Shown here: piece after piece, positions 21,082 to 33,422 of the stretch
Numbering within the stretch: the first letter of the stretch is position 1
Layout: each line of letters begins with the position of its first letter
Assembly (NCBI GenBank): GCA_027604705.1
Contig: JADHYV010000033.1
Span: 1-64,000 of the forward strand
Source of the DNA: Allomyces arbusculus
Taxonomy: Eukaryota > Blastocladiomycota > Blastocladiomycetes > Blastocladiales > Blastocladiaceae
Direction: 5' to 3'
DNA length: 64,000 nucleotides
The notes under the pieces: generated by a model
What the model saw: only the letters and a program-made list of their open reading frames with translations
What the model was told of the DNA's origin: nothing
The model's database searches: none
Position numbers and translations under genes: made by a program

Positions 21082-24000
21082 CTAGTACCGCGCCATCCCA
21101 CCGCGCCGGTCCGACTTGCGCGCAATCGCCTTGATCCGCGCATCCAGGACCTCGTTCTGCTCTTTGAGCCGCGCAATCGTGTCGTGAATCGTTGAATTGG
21201 CCCCCGTCGTCTTGGACCGCGCCATCGGCGGAGGTTGCGGCACCACGACCGGTGAGGGTTCCCATGCCGGCACAACCGCCCGCGTCGCGCGTGGTCGCGC
21301 CGTTTGCTCGTCGCGGAAACGGCGTGGGGCAGAAGGTTCCGTCAGCAGCCGCAGTTTTTCCTCGAGGTAGGCGATCTTGTCAGTGACTTCCTGCTGCGAT
21401 GCGCGCGACGTGCGGTCGCGCTCGCGTTCGTGGTAGTCGTCCCGTTCTCGGTATTGATGGGAATGCTGCGGCTGAGAGTGCGGGTGCGTCGGTGGACGTT
21501 GGTGTTGATGGTACCCGTGCACCGGAACTGGTGGAGGTGTTGCCGCGAGGGGCGCGTAATACATCGGCTGCTGCTGTGGAGCGTACGCGACGGGCGACAG
21601 GGCCACCGGTGCCGGTGCCGGGACCGGGGACGCTGCCGACGCTGCCGCGCGAACCTGCTGCTGATGCTGCTGCTTCTGCTGTTCCTCGACCGCGGCATGC
21701 GTCGCCTTATCCATGGCATCCCGCACCTGAGCCGCGAGTTTGGCCTGCAATCCGGCGAGCCCATCGGCCTGCGCCTCGGCCACAAGCGCGCGCGCCTTGT
21801 CAAGTGCCCGCGCATGCATTACGAGCCCGTGGTCCTGCGCCTCCGTCAGTTGCATCCGTAAACGGTGCGCAACCTCGCGCAGCGCGACTTCGCGCGCCTC
21901 GGCGTCGTGCGATGCCGTCTCGGCCGCGGCCAACCGCGCTTGCAGGGTCTCAACCTGTGCGGCAAGCCGCGCGGCACGTTGATGCGCCTCGGCCGCAACC
22001 GTCGTGGCGAGCTCCGCGGCGGCTTGGGACTCAGCAGGTGTTGGCGACTGCGAGCTGGCCGACCGCGACGACGCCGAGGCCCGAGCAGCTTGTGCCGCAG
22101 CACGCGCCAAATCCAAGTCGCGGCGCGCTTCGGCCGCCGACTCGTGCGCCTGCGCGACATGGCCCTCGAGGTCCTTGACTTGCCGCTTGAGCCGTGCGAT
22201 TTCCTCGGCCAGCGACTGCCGTTGCAGATCGTGGTCGCGCACTTGCACTTGAAGTTGCGCCGCTGATTTTTTAGCCGCGTCGCGCTCGGCCGTCATGCGC
22301 TCGAGCGACCGGTGCGCCTCGGCGACTTCGCGCGCCAAATCGGCGCTCGCTTGCTCTGCCGTGGCAAAGTTTTGCTCCTGCTCGTGCAGCGCCGCCTTGG
22401 TCTGATCGAACCGTGCTTGAAGCTTGACGAGGTGTTGCTCGCTCGCGGCGAGCTCGTCGTGCGCCGTGGCCTCGCGCGCCTGCGCGTCCTTGACGGCGCG
22501 CTGCGCCTTGGCGAAATCCCGTTCCTTGGTCTCGAGAGCCGTCGTGAGTCTCTCCACTTCCTCCTTGGTCTCGGCAATGGCCTTGTCGCGGTCGGCCAAC
22601 TTGCTCCGCGCCGTATCGAGCGCGCGCTGGACAGATTCCAGCGCGGCCTGGTGATCCGTCTGCCGCGTCGCCGCCAACGCCTCCTCGCGTTGCTTGTCGG
22701 CCGTGAGCTGCTCGACCTTGAGATGGTACAAATCGGCCGTTTTCTTGAGCGACTGCTGCAAGCTTTCGAGCCGCTCGCACTCGGCGGCCAACTGCTGATT
22801 CCGCTCAATCTGGTCCTCGAGCGACGCGCGCATCGCGGCCTGCGCCATTTCAGCGCGCTTGACCTGGTCCTGCACACCGTCGGCGTCACGCAGCCGCTCG
22901 TCGGCGTCGCGTCGGGCCTGCCGCAACTGGTCTTGCGCAGTCGCTAAGTCACGGCGTACGGACTCGAGTTCCGTGGATCTGTCGTCGATCGTGCGCTGCA
23001 GGGCGGCGCACTTGGCGTCTAGCCGGTGCACAGTCGCTGTGTGGTGCAGTTCCTGCGCCTTGAGCGACTCCAACTGCTGCTGCACGTCGAGCAACTGTTT
23101 TTGCCGGTCGTCGGCAGTGGATTGCGCGCGTTTGGCGTCGGCGCGAGCCAGATCCAGGTCCGCTTGAACCAGCACTAGCTCGGACCGCACACTCGACGCG
23201 TCTTTGCGCGCCGTGACCAGCTGCGCCTCGACCTCGTCAAGCCGCACCTGCAACTCCTGGTTCTCAGCGACCAGCGCATCGCGCTCACTCCGCAACGAAA
23301 TTGCCGCGGGCGTCGGACTCGTCGCCGACCGAATCTCGCGCGCGTGTGCTTCCTGGATCTCGGCCGTCAAAAGCTCATTGGCCTTGGTCAGTTTCCCAAT
23401 CTTGAGCTCCAAGTCCTGTACTTCGTCTTCGAGCTGCGCCTTGACTTTCGTCACGCGCTGGTAATCGCGGGTAGCGCCATCAGCACGCTCATTCGCCGTC
23501 GTCAGGTCCGCGCGCAATCGCGTCATCTGCACCTGCGCATCGAGCAACTCCTGCTGCACGGCCTGCACCTGTACCTGCGCTTTCGCCCCAGCATCCGCGC
23601 GCTGTCGCACGGCCGCGAGATCCGCAGCCACCCGATCCAGCTCAGCCGTCGCCCGCGCGAGCGCGTCGGCGCGGTCCGCCGCTACTTTCTCGGCAGCCTT
23701 GACGGCCTCGCGCGCGTCCTTGGCGTCCGTGTCTGCACTCCGCGCGCGATCACGCCACTCGCGCTCCTGGTCGCGTGCGGTTGCGACCTGCGCAGTCAGG
23801 GTCTTGACTTGGAACTGCGCATGCTCGAGTTCGCGCTTGGCGCCCATCGCCTCGGACTCGATTTCGGCAGTGCGCGCCGCCGCTTGAGCCTGCACGAGCT
23901 CGAGCTGCTTGCGCAGTGCGCCGGCGTGCGTCGACGCACTGTCGAGTTTCTGAGTAAGCAGGGCCACGTCCAGCGCCGTCGCAGCGGCCTGTTCTTCGGC

Positions 24001-27000
24001 TGCAACACATGGCGCGGGGGACTTCGCGGCTGGCGTCCTCGCGTCCGCCGCAAGCCGTGCATTCGCCTGCCGCAGCGCTTCGCGCACGGCCTCCGTCTCG
24101 GCGCGCGCTTCGGCCAATGCGCGATCCCGATCCGCCTCGACCCGTTTCCGCGCGCTCCCCGCATCGGCGAGCTGCGCCTCAAGATCAGCGATCGCCTGTG
24201 CGTGCCGGCGCGCCTGGTGCTCCAGGTCACTGCGCAGCCGCTCTACTTTGGTCTCGAGCTCGCCGCACTGCGCGTTTTTGTCCCGCAAACGCGCGGATGC
24301 GCGGTCCAGGTCCTCAGCCTGCCGCTTGGACTTGGCACGCTCGGCATCGAGTCGCGCAGTGACTTCTTCGAGGTCGTACCGCAGCTTGGACAGGGATGCG
24401 GGCGAGGGGGATCGCGAGAGGTTAGGGGAGGTGGGGGCCAGGTCTCGACCGCGAGGAGTGGTGGGGTCGGCCGAGTCGGTAGCCGGGAACGTTTCAGGGA
24501 CGTGGGACGGGGAGAGCGAGGTGATAATTGATGGTGGGAGCGCAGCGTGCGTCCCGGCGGTGATGGGCGACGCATACAGCTGCAGGTACCCGCCCGCGGG
24601 CTCGCTCGCGACAGGTGCCGGCACCGGCGGAGTCTCCACATCCAACCTCGACGTAAACGCCCCTGGCGGAGGCGACACCCCGGCGGTCGCCGTGACGACC
24701 GGTGACAGACCCAAACTAAACGGACTGTGCCCACGGCTCTCGCCGCTTTCCACGACCAGCGCCGACAAACTCGTACTGCGCACGGGCCCGGCGCGTGGGA
24801 ATGGGAGCAGGTCGGCGACGGGAGAGACCGACTCGGACAACGGGCTCGGCGGAAGACTCAATTCAGCGGCCGGATGTTCGCGCCGTGGCGGCGATGGCGG
24901 TGGTGTTGTGGCCGGCGGTGGCGGGATGTAGTCGATCCCGGGTGATGCTGCATGCTCATCGCCGTCGTCGCTCGTCGGGAAGTCGAACGAGTACTCGCTG
25001 TCGTCGCCCGTCATGGATTCTTCTTCCACGGGATCGTCGCCGTCGCCGTCGCTGTCGTGAGGCTCGGGTACGACCATGGCGATTGACGCAACTTGCGACT
25101 TCGCTGCGTCCAGCAACGGCACAGCCTGCAAATCAGCTCGTGGCTTCAGCTCACGACCCACAAGCAGCGGCGCAACCCGCGGCGACGGAATCGTCGACAA
25201 CGCTGCGGCAATCGCCGCCGTGATCGGCGCGCCCCGCCCACTCAGCGGCTCATCGTCATCGCCATCGTGAATCACGACCGACCCCGTATCGCCCTCGTCC
25301 ATCTCGTCCTCCACAACCTCACCCTCAGACTCGGCCATACTGCTTGTGCTCAACGACGTTAACACGTCCCACGTCACGCGCGACGTGATTTCCGGGTGCG
25401 AGAACGAGACGCGTTTCGAGCCGGGCGAGACGTTACCGCGCAAGGGGGATGGTGGGTCGTTAGCGTTGGACTTGGTCGGTTCAGGTTGTGGGACAGCAGC
25501 GGTTGCAGCGGGGTGGGTGAAGCCAAGTGCGGAGGAGGTGGAGGGAGAGTCAGAACCCGAATCGCGTTCCATGGCACTCGAACCGCTCTTGGTCGACGTG
25601 ACAGGAGTCGCACCAAGGGGCGCAACGGATCTTGCGTTTCGGCCGATCGGCGACTGGGCGCGACCGGATCTCGCGACAGTGTCGAGCAATGGCGACGGGG
25701 CACGCACGGGCGAGGCCGCAGTTGAAAGTACAGGAGATTCGGCGCGCACCGACGATGCGACGCTCCCAGGTCTCGGCGACTCGGCGGGCACGGAAGACCC
25801 AGCTTGCTCATGTCTCGGCGATTCGGCGTGCGAGGATGCGATGCTTTCTTGCGCGGGCGACTCGGCTCGAACCGACGACGCAACACTAGGTGCTGGCGAT
25901 TCGGCACGATCCGACACCGTTGCGTCTCTCGCCGGCACCAAAACGCGTAACGGTGACGCCGCGGCCGCAACCGCGGGCGACGTTGCGCGCGGCGACTCGG
26001 CGTGCGCGGAACTCGGCTCGTCCCAGTCCGACAACGGGGACGCGGACCGCACGGATTCCGGGGCCGCTTCTGACGCGTGCGATCTCGAGCGGATCGAGGA
26101 TACGGGAGACGCGGAGCGGGTGCTAATGTCGTGAACCGGCGACGCCGAACGGGTACTGCCCTCGCGGACAGGTGAGGCCGAGTGAGTGCTACCGTCACGA
26201 GCAGGGGACGACGAGCGCGAGCGATCAGGCGAGGCCGAACGGAGACTGCCGCCGGGTACTGGCGACTCGGAACGCATTTTCGCATCCAACACCGTCGACG
26301 ATGCGCGGCCAGTGACTTGTGATGCGGCTCGGGCTTCCGTTTCCGAGACGGGTGACGCGGGCTGTTCAACCGACAAACCATGGTTGGACACGGACGATTC
26401 GGACCGCTTCGACGGTGCGCTGCGCTCCGAGGCGGCCGATGTGGGTCGCACCAACGGGCTACCGCGGTCCGACACGGGTGATGCCGACCGAACCGACGAC
26501 GCAATGCTTTCCGCAATGTCGCTTGTCGGTGCCGGTGACTCTGCGCGCACGGCAGCTGGCTCCGATGCGACAGACGCCGAAGATGTTGTACGTGCGGCAG
26601 CCAGCTTGGGCACGGCAGGCACTGGTGATACTGTCCGCTCCACTGCCGGTTCGGATCCAGCATGCGTCAGCGACGCCGCACGCTCGAGTGCCGGCTCGGC
26701 CACGTCCGGCTCCGCGAGCTCGACGCTCGCGCCCAAAACGTAACTGAGCAATGCCGGCACGCGGCCCGCGGCCGGTGGTGATCCAGGCGCAGCGGGCTCC
26801 TCAACCAGCGCCTTCGCTGCATCCATCACCGGCTGATCAACGCCTGATGCCGGCACCGGCAACGTGTCCGCCCCCGCAGCTGGCACCTCGACCGTCGCCG
26901 CCACTCCCGTTGTCGAATTCGACCGCGCAAACAATCTCGGCGCAAGCCGCTGCAGCCAGCTCCCGCCGGCACTCGATGCTGTCGAAGGCGGGTCGTGGTC

Positions 27001-30000
27001 CGCGGCGTCGGACGGGAGCGGCAGGTCTGACCCGTGCTCGCGCGACTCGTCGACTGAGCAGGAGTCAAAGTCTTCTTCGATAATTGACCCAGTCGGGCTC
27101 ACGGGATCTGGCGCGGTGGTGATAGCGCGGTCAGGCGCGGTGGTGATCGGGGCCGGAAGTGGCGGGATGGGCGCGCCGGTGTCGGACGGGAGCAGGGAGC
27201 CGATCGAAGTCGTGTCGGGTAACAGCGGGGCGTCGTCGGTGGGCGGCACGGTTGCAGACGATGGTGGTGCAGCCGTGGAAGATGCTGCAGGTGCGCTAGT
27301 GGATGGGGCCGGTGCGCTCGTGGCCCCCGGGATAGGCTCGACCAGCTGCGCGCTCGTAACCGGCACCGCACCCATGTCCAGGTCCACGTTTGAAACTGGT
27401 CCCGCGCCCGTTTCCGGTTCCAAACTCTCAGCCGGCTTCCTCCCACCGAGAGCGCTTGTTCCTTGTGAACTCGGCGAATCCACGCGCACCGACGCGTCGG
27501 CTCCATCCTCGTCCAGCTCCTCGACCGACCGTAGCATACCGTCCAGATCAAAACTCGTCTCGTCCGACGCGGTCATGGTCGTGATGCCCGCGACATCCAG
27601 CCCATCGAGCGTCATGCCTCGCGCGCGCTGCGGGATCTCCGACGCCTGGAAGAGGATGCTGATTGCGGGCGAGGGCGCCGGGTCGGGGAGTGGTGGAGTG
27701 CGGTGTGGTGTGAATAATGGTACCGCGGGTACAGCGGGAGCAGGTGGAGCTGAGGTGCTTGGGGTCGGTACGGGTGCTGCCGCCGAAAAAGGTGCTGCTG
27801 CCGAAACGGGTGCGAGTTGCGGCGGTGTTAGCGCCGTGGGTGCCGCCGATGCGGCGGGTGCAGTCACAACGGGCGCGTGTACAGCCGGCACCCCAGGCTC
27901 CCTCGCAACCGCCGCCAGCGCGCTTGACGTCCCCACCAGCGGCGCCAACGGCGCCAACGGCGTCAGCGCGCGCGGCCTCCCCTCGGCACTCCACGGCTCG
28001 ATCGTCCTGGGCCCCGGCCGCGGCGCGAGAAACAATTCAATCGGTGCTGGGCTCTTTGGCTCGAGCGTCGTCGGTGACGGCGACGTGATCCCCGGCGACG
28101 ACGACTCTGAAACGATATTGTCGGACAGCGGCAGCGGGAGGTTTTCAGAAACGGGGTCCGAGATCGACATGGACGTATCCTCGGCCGGATCCGACGCGTG
28201 GTCGTGCCCGTCAGTTGACGATGCGGGCGGAACGGGCGTTTCGCGCGCAGCCTGGAGCGCCGGGAGGAAGCGGCCGACGTCCATGCCTGTGCGCGCAGGT
28301 GGAAGAGCGGCGGGCCTCGTCGGGGCGGCGGGTGCCGCGGCTGGAGATGAGAGAGTTGGCGGGTTGGTGGTCGCTTCGGATGCCGGATCGTCCTTCTGGT
28401 GGTGGTGGCTGCTGAGCCCGAGTTCGCCGAGAAGCGCGTCGATATCGCCCGACGACGCAGACGCGGCCGACTGGTTGGACGGGTGCGACGACGCGGTCGA
28501 CTTGTGCTTCGAGGAGCCCGACTAGGAATGAGGAACGGTCAGTATGAGGACAATAAACGAAATGAAATCACAGCCAAACGCACGTTCGTGCTGACGCTTA
28601 CGTCGTCCATCAAGTTGCCGTACTGGAACCCGGCGGTCGCGCCATTACTCTCACCGCCCACCGACTCGTCAAGCACCTCAGCCTGCTCAACGTCGCCTAC
28701 TGGCACCGCTGACTTCTTCACTTCCTCGTCGCCCGTGCCCGCAAACCCAGCCTTCTTGCCCACGACCTGCCGCGCCTCCTTTTCGAGCGTCTTGGCGCCG
28801 AGATACCCTTTCAGTTCCTCGTCGTCGGTCAAGTACTCAAGCGGCAATTTCCCCGTGCGGTCGACTTTCATGGGGTCAGCACCCGCGTCGACGAGCGCGT
28901 GCACGACGTCGGCAATCTGCATTTCGCACGCCAAGTGCAGTGCGGTCCGGTCCATGCCTGGCTCGCGGGCGTCGATGAGGTGCGGTGAGAGGAGCGGGAG
29001 GACGGTCAGGGCCGCGTCGATGTGGCCGAGACGCAGGGCAAAGTGCAGGAAAGTGTCGCCGTTCTGATCATTGGGGCGAAGGTGAGTGAGAACCGCACAG
29101 ACGGAGCACAGCGGTTGGGGAGGTCTTACATGGAGCAGAGCGAGGTCCGGCGTGCGCGTCATGATCAGGTCGAGCACGGCGAGGTCGTCGGTGGCAATCG
29201 CGTAGTGCAAACACGTATACCCAAACTATAGGCATCAAACAAGTCAAGTGAGCTTGCATATACGAGCGTCACGGTGATGAACCCATCGTACCGCATCGAC
29301 CGCATCGACATCCGCCTGCGGAAACTGCTCGAGCACGACCTCGACCAAATCATCCCGATGTGCCATCGTCAAGTACATCATCGCCGTGCGCTTCATCGCA
29401 CCATCGACCACATTCACATCCAAATCGCTCCCCGCGGCCTCGACAAACGCGCAAAACTCGTCGACCGTCGCGAAAATCGCCGCATAATGAATCGGCGCGA
29501 GATGATGTTCCGAATCCACGCGATTCACACTACTCCTTTTCCGATCGACCACGACTTGCAATTCGGCAATCGGCACATGGTCGAGAAAACATTGCGCGAG
29601 CGCCGCCTTGGACCGCTTTGTCGGCGGCCGAATCAGGGCCGCGGGCGACAAGTCGGGCGCGGTGATCAGGTCGAGCGGGTCGAGTGGCGGCGGCGGGTCG
29701 TAGGTGGAATGGTGGTGGAAACCGCGCGAGGAGGAGGAGGGTGCGCTGCTCGGTCGTTCGCTTTCCGAGTCGGACCGGTCGATCGCGGAGGTGAGCGGCG
29801 AAGTTGCGTCGGTGGTCGTGTTGGCCGACTGTGCGCCATCGTTTCGGTCGTCAGGGTCATCGTCCCTGGTGGCGACGGCGCTGGCGGGCGAGTCGGTCGT
29901 TGTTGCTGGTGCGGCAGGGGCAGAGGTTGGAGCCGCGGCGGGAGTGGCGGGCTTGCGCTTGCGCCCGAATCCCAACAGTTTCTTGATGCCCGATTTCTTG

Positions 30001-30116
30001 CTTGGGCTGGCACTTGGGCTCGATTCTGAGTCGGACGCCGCGTCGGTGCGGGTCGGGATCGGGGACGGTGCGTTGGTGGATGCTGTTGTAATCGGCGCCG
30101 GCTTGCGGCGGAACAT
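21082..30116 (-). CDS. Giant ankyrin-repeat and coiled-coil protein
   Basis: Four exons (29292-30116, 29130-29225, 28602-29063, 21082-28521) join in phase 0 to give about 2,940 residues. Three 66-80 bp introns carry donors GTACGA, GTAAGA and GTAAGC. The N-terminus (MFRRKPAPITTAST) is Ser/Thr-rich with a basic patch (KKSGIKKLLGFGRKRK). Ankyrin repeats span about residues 215-375 (APIHYAAIFATVDEFCAFVE, FGYTCLHYAIATDDLAVLDL, DRTALHLACEMQIADVVHAL). Residues 460-1840 are Ser/Pro/Ala-rich and include a degenerate repeat with S-A-S-P-V-x-x-G-S-T cores. About 1840-2740 is a near-continuous heptad coiled coil (LRYDLEEVTARLDAERAKSK...). A Gln/His/Pro-rich tail ends IKAIARKSDRRGGMARY. Likely a large cytoskeletal, centrosomal or tethering scaffold (inference). 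An in-frame ATG 57 codons upstream exists. Confidence 0.85.
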
Positions 30117-30430
30117 GGTCGCTGTTGTACGGTGGGCAAGCCGTGCGCGAGTGGCAAGAATCCAGTGCTGCCAGTTGCAGCAGCGTATGGGAGTGGTTCG
30201 AAAGGCATGGGCGAGGGCGCCGCGGCAGGGCAAAGGATCGACGACTTCGGGCACGAAGAGCGAGGCACGCGAGGCAGCGGGAGACACGCGGTGATCTACT
30301 GGGCGTGACTCTCACATGGCGCAGACGTGACCGTGCCGATCTGAGTGAGCACTCTTGACGCCAAGCTCGCCAACGTCAAGATGATTCTGCGATCATTAAT
30401 AACAACGTAGACACGTCCATTGCACTCGCC
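30117..30430. promoter_or_regulatory. Compact divergent promoter, giant scaffold / bna7
   Basis: Only 314 bp separate two outward-facing start codons, so the promoters are probably shared or overlapping. No clear TATA element. Confidence 0.55.
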
Positions 30431-31453
30431 ATGTCCTCGCTCAACCACCCGCAAAGCGCCGTTGCAGTCCAGGCCTCGAAACCCGTCGAGCTGGTCGAGG
30501 TCCGCAACGTGCTTTACGTGAACGCTGGAACGGGCACCAGCATCGATCCAGCGCACCACGTCGACCTCTACCTGTGGCCCAACGAGCAAGAACGCAAGAA
30601 CCGCCCTCTGATCGTATGTTTCAACCAGTAATCGGCGCCATGGAGGACACAAGAACAACGGGCCCAATGAGTTCATTAAGCTCACCAGTTCACTTTCCGA
30701 TCCGTAGGTCTTCCTGCACGGCGGGTGCGTCCCTCTCTCAACTCACATCATCACTCCCGTGTCTCTTCTCACCCTCCGCTCACTTCTCCACCCGATAGCG
30801 CCTGGCGCAGCAACTCCCGCGCAGACTTCACCACGACTGCGCACCTCCTTGCGCGCGCGACCCACTGCGCTGTTGCCGTGCCCGGTTATCGCCTGTCGCT
30901 CCCTGCCGACTCGCCCACGCGCCCGCAGCACCCGTCGCACGCGGTCGACGCGCACGCAGCCATCACCTATCTCTCTACCCAATCCGCGCGGTTCGGATAC
31001 GATCCCTCGCGCATCATTCTGGTCGGCCATTCAGCAGGCGCGCACATGGCGGCATTTGCCGCGTGGTCTCTGAACGCGCCGAACGTGGTCGGCGTGATTG
31101 GCGTCGACGGGATCTACGATATTGTCAATTTGGTCGACGAGTACCCGGATTACCGCGGGTTCATTGAGCAGGCGTTTGGGAGTGACGAGAGGTCGTGGAC
31201 CGCTGCGTCGGCCGTGGCGCTGGCCGAGACGAAAGCCACCGGACTGGTCGCGGTCGTGCATTCGCCCGACGACGAGTTGCTCACGTTTCGGCAGTCAGAT
31301 CTGTTCCTGGTGGGGTTGCAGAAGCGGGTCGGGGTCGAAGTGGTGAAGGAGTATGCGGCGGTCACGGGCAAGCACGATGAGCTGCTCAAGACCGATGCGT
31401 TTGCAACATGTGTGGCCGGGTTGGTGGATCGGGCTGCGGCGCGCAAGGCGTGA
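30431..31453 (+). CDS. bna7: Kynurenine formamidase (arylformamidase), alpha/beta hydrolase
   Basis: Hydrolyses N-formylkynurenine to kynurenine in the tryptophan-to-NAD pathway, cytosolic. Three exons: 30431-30613, 30708-30724 and 30799-31453 (284 residues). The middle exon is only 17 nt. It joins the flanks to give V-F-L-H-G-G-A-W, the family's oxyanion-hole motif. Other landmarks match yeast Bna7 and animal AFMID: PGYRLS, nucleophile elbow GHSAGAHMA (Ser at about 145), VDGIYDIVNLVDEYPDY, the acid SPDDELLTFRQSD, and the histidine in TGKHDELL. Introns are 94 and 74 bp with donors GTATGT and GTGCGT. Length fits the family (about 260-300). It converges on the WOPR gene with only about 160 bp between stop codons. 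Confidence 0.9.
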
Positions 31454-31616
31454 AATCAGTGTTGGGATCCGGCGACAACATGATTTGCATTTTGTATAAA
31501 CATGTAAACATGCAGCAATGCTCGCGCACCAGAGCGCCGTTCCGTCCCCCCACACCACGGGTATCTTGCAATGATTCCGCCACCTCCATCCATCCCTACA
31601 GAGCGCGAACCCGCTC

Positions 31617-33422
31617 TCACGACAACAAAAACGCCATGCTCATCTTACTCGCGCGGTCCGGGCGCGATTCGGCCACCGGTCTCCTTGGCCCACTCGCAAG
31701 ACATTCGGCGCACGGGCACGGGTGCGCCGCCGCTGCAGGAGCTGACACTGGCGGCAGCACCGGCTCGACCGGCGCTACTGACCTCGCTGTCCGCTGGTAC
31801 GGGTGCACGCGCGGTGGGCTCGCGCGCACGGCTCTTGGCGACAGGCGCCGTGCGGTGGACTGCATCGGGACAGGGGATAGCGGCGACGGGAGTGTAGGAG
31901 TCGAGGGCGAGACGTGTCGCGGCGTCGGTGGAGGCACAAAACCCGGTGGAGAAGCAAGCGCTGGTGGGTGTGCGGCGGGCCACGTGCTCGTCGTGTGCGG
32001 ATGCGACAGTGGCGGCACAGGATGGTGCGGCTGTATCGACGCGGGCGACATGGGTGCGGACAGCGGCGGGGAAGGGAGAACGGGAGCGTGCGCGGACGCG
32101 GTGGAGACGGTGCGCGGGCGGTACGCGTGGTGGTGGTGGTGGTGGTGATCGTAGCTCAGGCCTTGGTCGAGCTTGTGCTCGTGGTGGCCGTGATGCTGGA
32201 GGTGGTGGTGGTGCGCATGATTGTGGTGCTGCACGTGCTCGTGGTGGTGCGCATTCTCGTAATCCCCAAGATGATGACGAAGTCCGTGGCGATCGGCATG
32301 GTGATGATGGTGCTGGTCCTGGTGATGCGGCGGCGCGTTGCCGCTGTGCGGTGCCGGGTGCGGATGCGGCAGCGGCGCGGCCTGTGTCGGCGTTGCGCTC
32401 GACCCCGTCGAGTGCGGAACGTGGACATGCGCGGCTGAAGCGGGCGCGTACGGCGCAGACACTGGCGCGTAGGACGGCGCAGAAGTCGTCGTGTACGGTG
32501 CCGGGGCCGGCGCAAACGGCGAGAGAGGCGGAACATTCGCGTACGCCGCGGGATGCGCTGCCACGGACGCCGGCGGCATTGATTCGGGCGGCGGGAGCGC
32601 GTAATTGGCCTGGTGGTAGACGGTCGTCGTGGTCGTCGGCGCCGCCGCTGGTGGCATCGCAGGCGGCACAACCGCGCCCAACCCGGCAAGCGCCGTCTGC
32701 AACGCAGCACCCGCGCTCAAATGAGCCGCGACCGCAGCCGACCCGCCCGGCCACCGCCCCAACGTGTTATGCGACTCGATTGGCGGGTACAGTCCCTGCG
32801 GGATCCCATCCGCGATCCGGTGCGTCGCAAAAAATGGGTCGGCGGTCGGCGAGACGAGCGCGTTCCCCGACTGGTCGTCGGTGGCCTCGTCGTTCGTGTA
32901 GGCTACAACATGAAAGACGAGCCCGCTTGCGAGCCCGACAGAAATGGTTTTCTTGACAAGTCCCTGCGGCAGATAGCAGTATTCGCCGCGATGGCCCTTT
33001 TTCACTTGCTCGGTCTGTCCCGCCGCGACGAGTTGCGCGAGTTGGGCGCGCGGCACGCACTCGCGGTAGACGAGAAACGACCCGTAGACGCGCGACGGCG
33101 ACCAAGTGCGGCCGTCGGTCCACCGCTTGATGCCGGCCTCGTGGTCGCGCCAGACGTAGACAGCGCCTGCACGAATCGCGGCGCGTTGCCGCTCAGAGAG
33201 GCGCCGTGTCACGCGCGGGAGCAGGTTGCGCCGGCAAGCTTCGACGACGAGGAGCACGTCGTGCACAGTCTCGAGATGGCCGATGTACTATTATGTTGAT
33301 GAGTAAAAAGAACAAGCAGCTTGGTCAAGTTCGATCACACCACCCAACATGCGGCCCCACAGGGCGGTCAAGCAAAGCATCGGTACCGATTCAAGGCGCG
33401 GTGGGCCGGCAACGTTGGTCAT
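31617..33422 (-). CDS. WOPR-domain (Gti1/Pac2) transcription regulator
   Basis: Fungal DNA-binding regulator of the Wor1/Ryp1/Pac2 family, which controls morphology and development. Two exons (33387-33422 and 31617-33287) give 568 residues. Exon 1 has 12 codons (MTNVAGPPRLES) and splices by a 99-bp intron (donor GTACCG, acceptor AATAATAG) to YIGHLETVHDVLLVVEACRR. WOPRa: LLPRVTRRLSERQRAAIRAG, VYVWRDHEAGIKRWTDGRTW, SPSRVYGSFLVYRE. WOPRb: GLVKKTISVGLASGLVFHVV and YTNDEAT. The domain sits within the first ~165 residues, as usual. The remaining 400 are low-complexity Pro/Ala/Ser, with a very His-rich segment at about residues 315-395 and a Pro-rich end. The frame lacks a true ATG within exon 2, which supports the short first exon. 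Confidence 0.9.

Noticed and set aside
26864-28525. Long plus-strand frame (553 codons) within the giant scaffold exon
   Set aside because: Mirror of the Ser/Ala/Pro-rich minus-strand coding sequence; no independent motif or splice signal.
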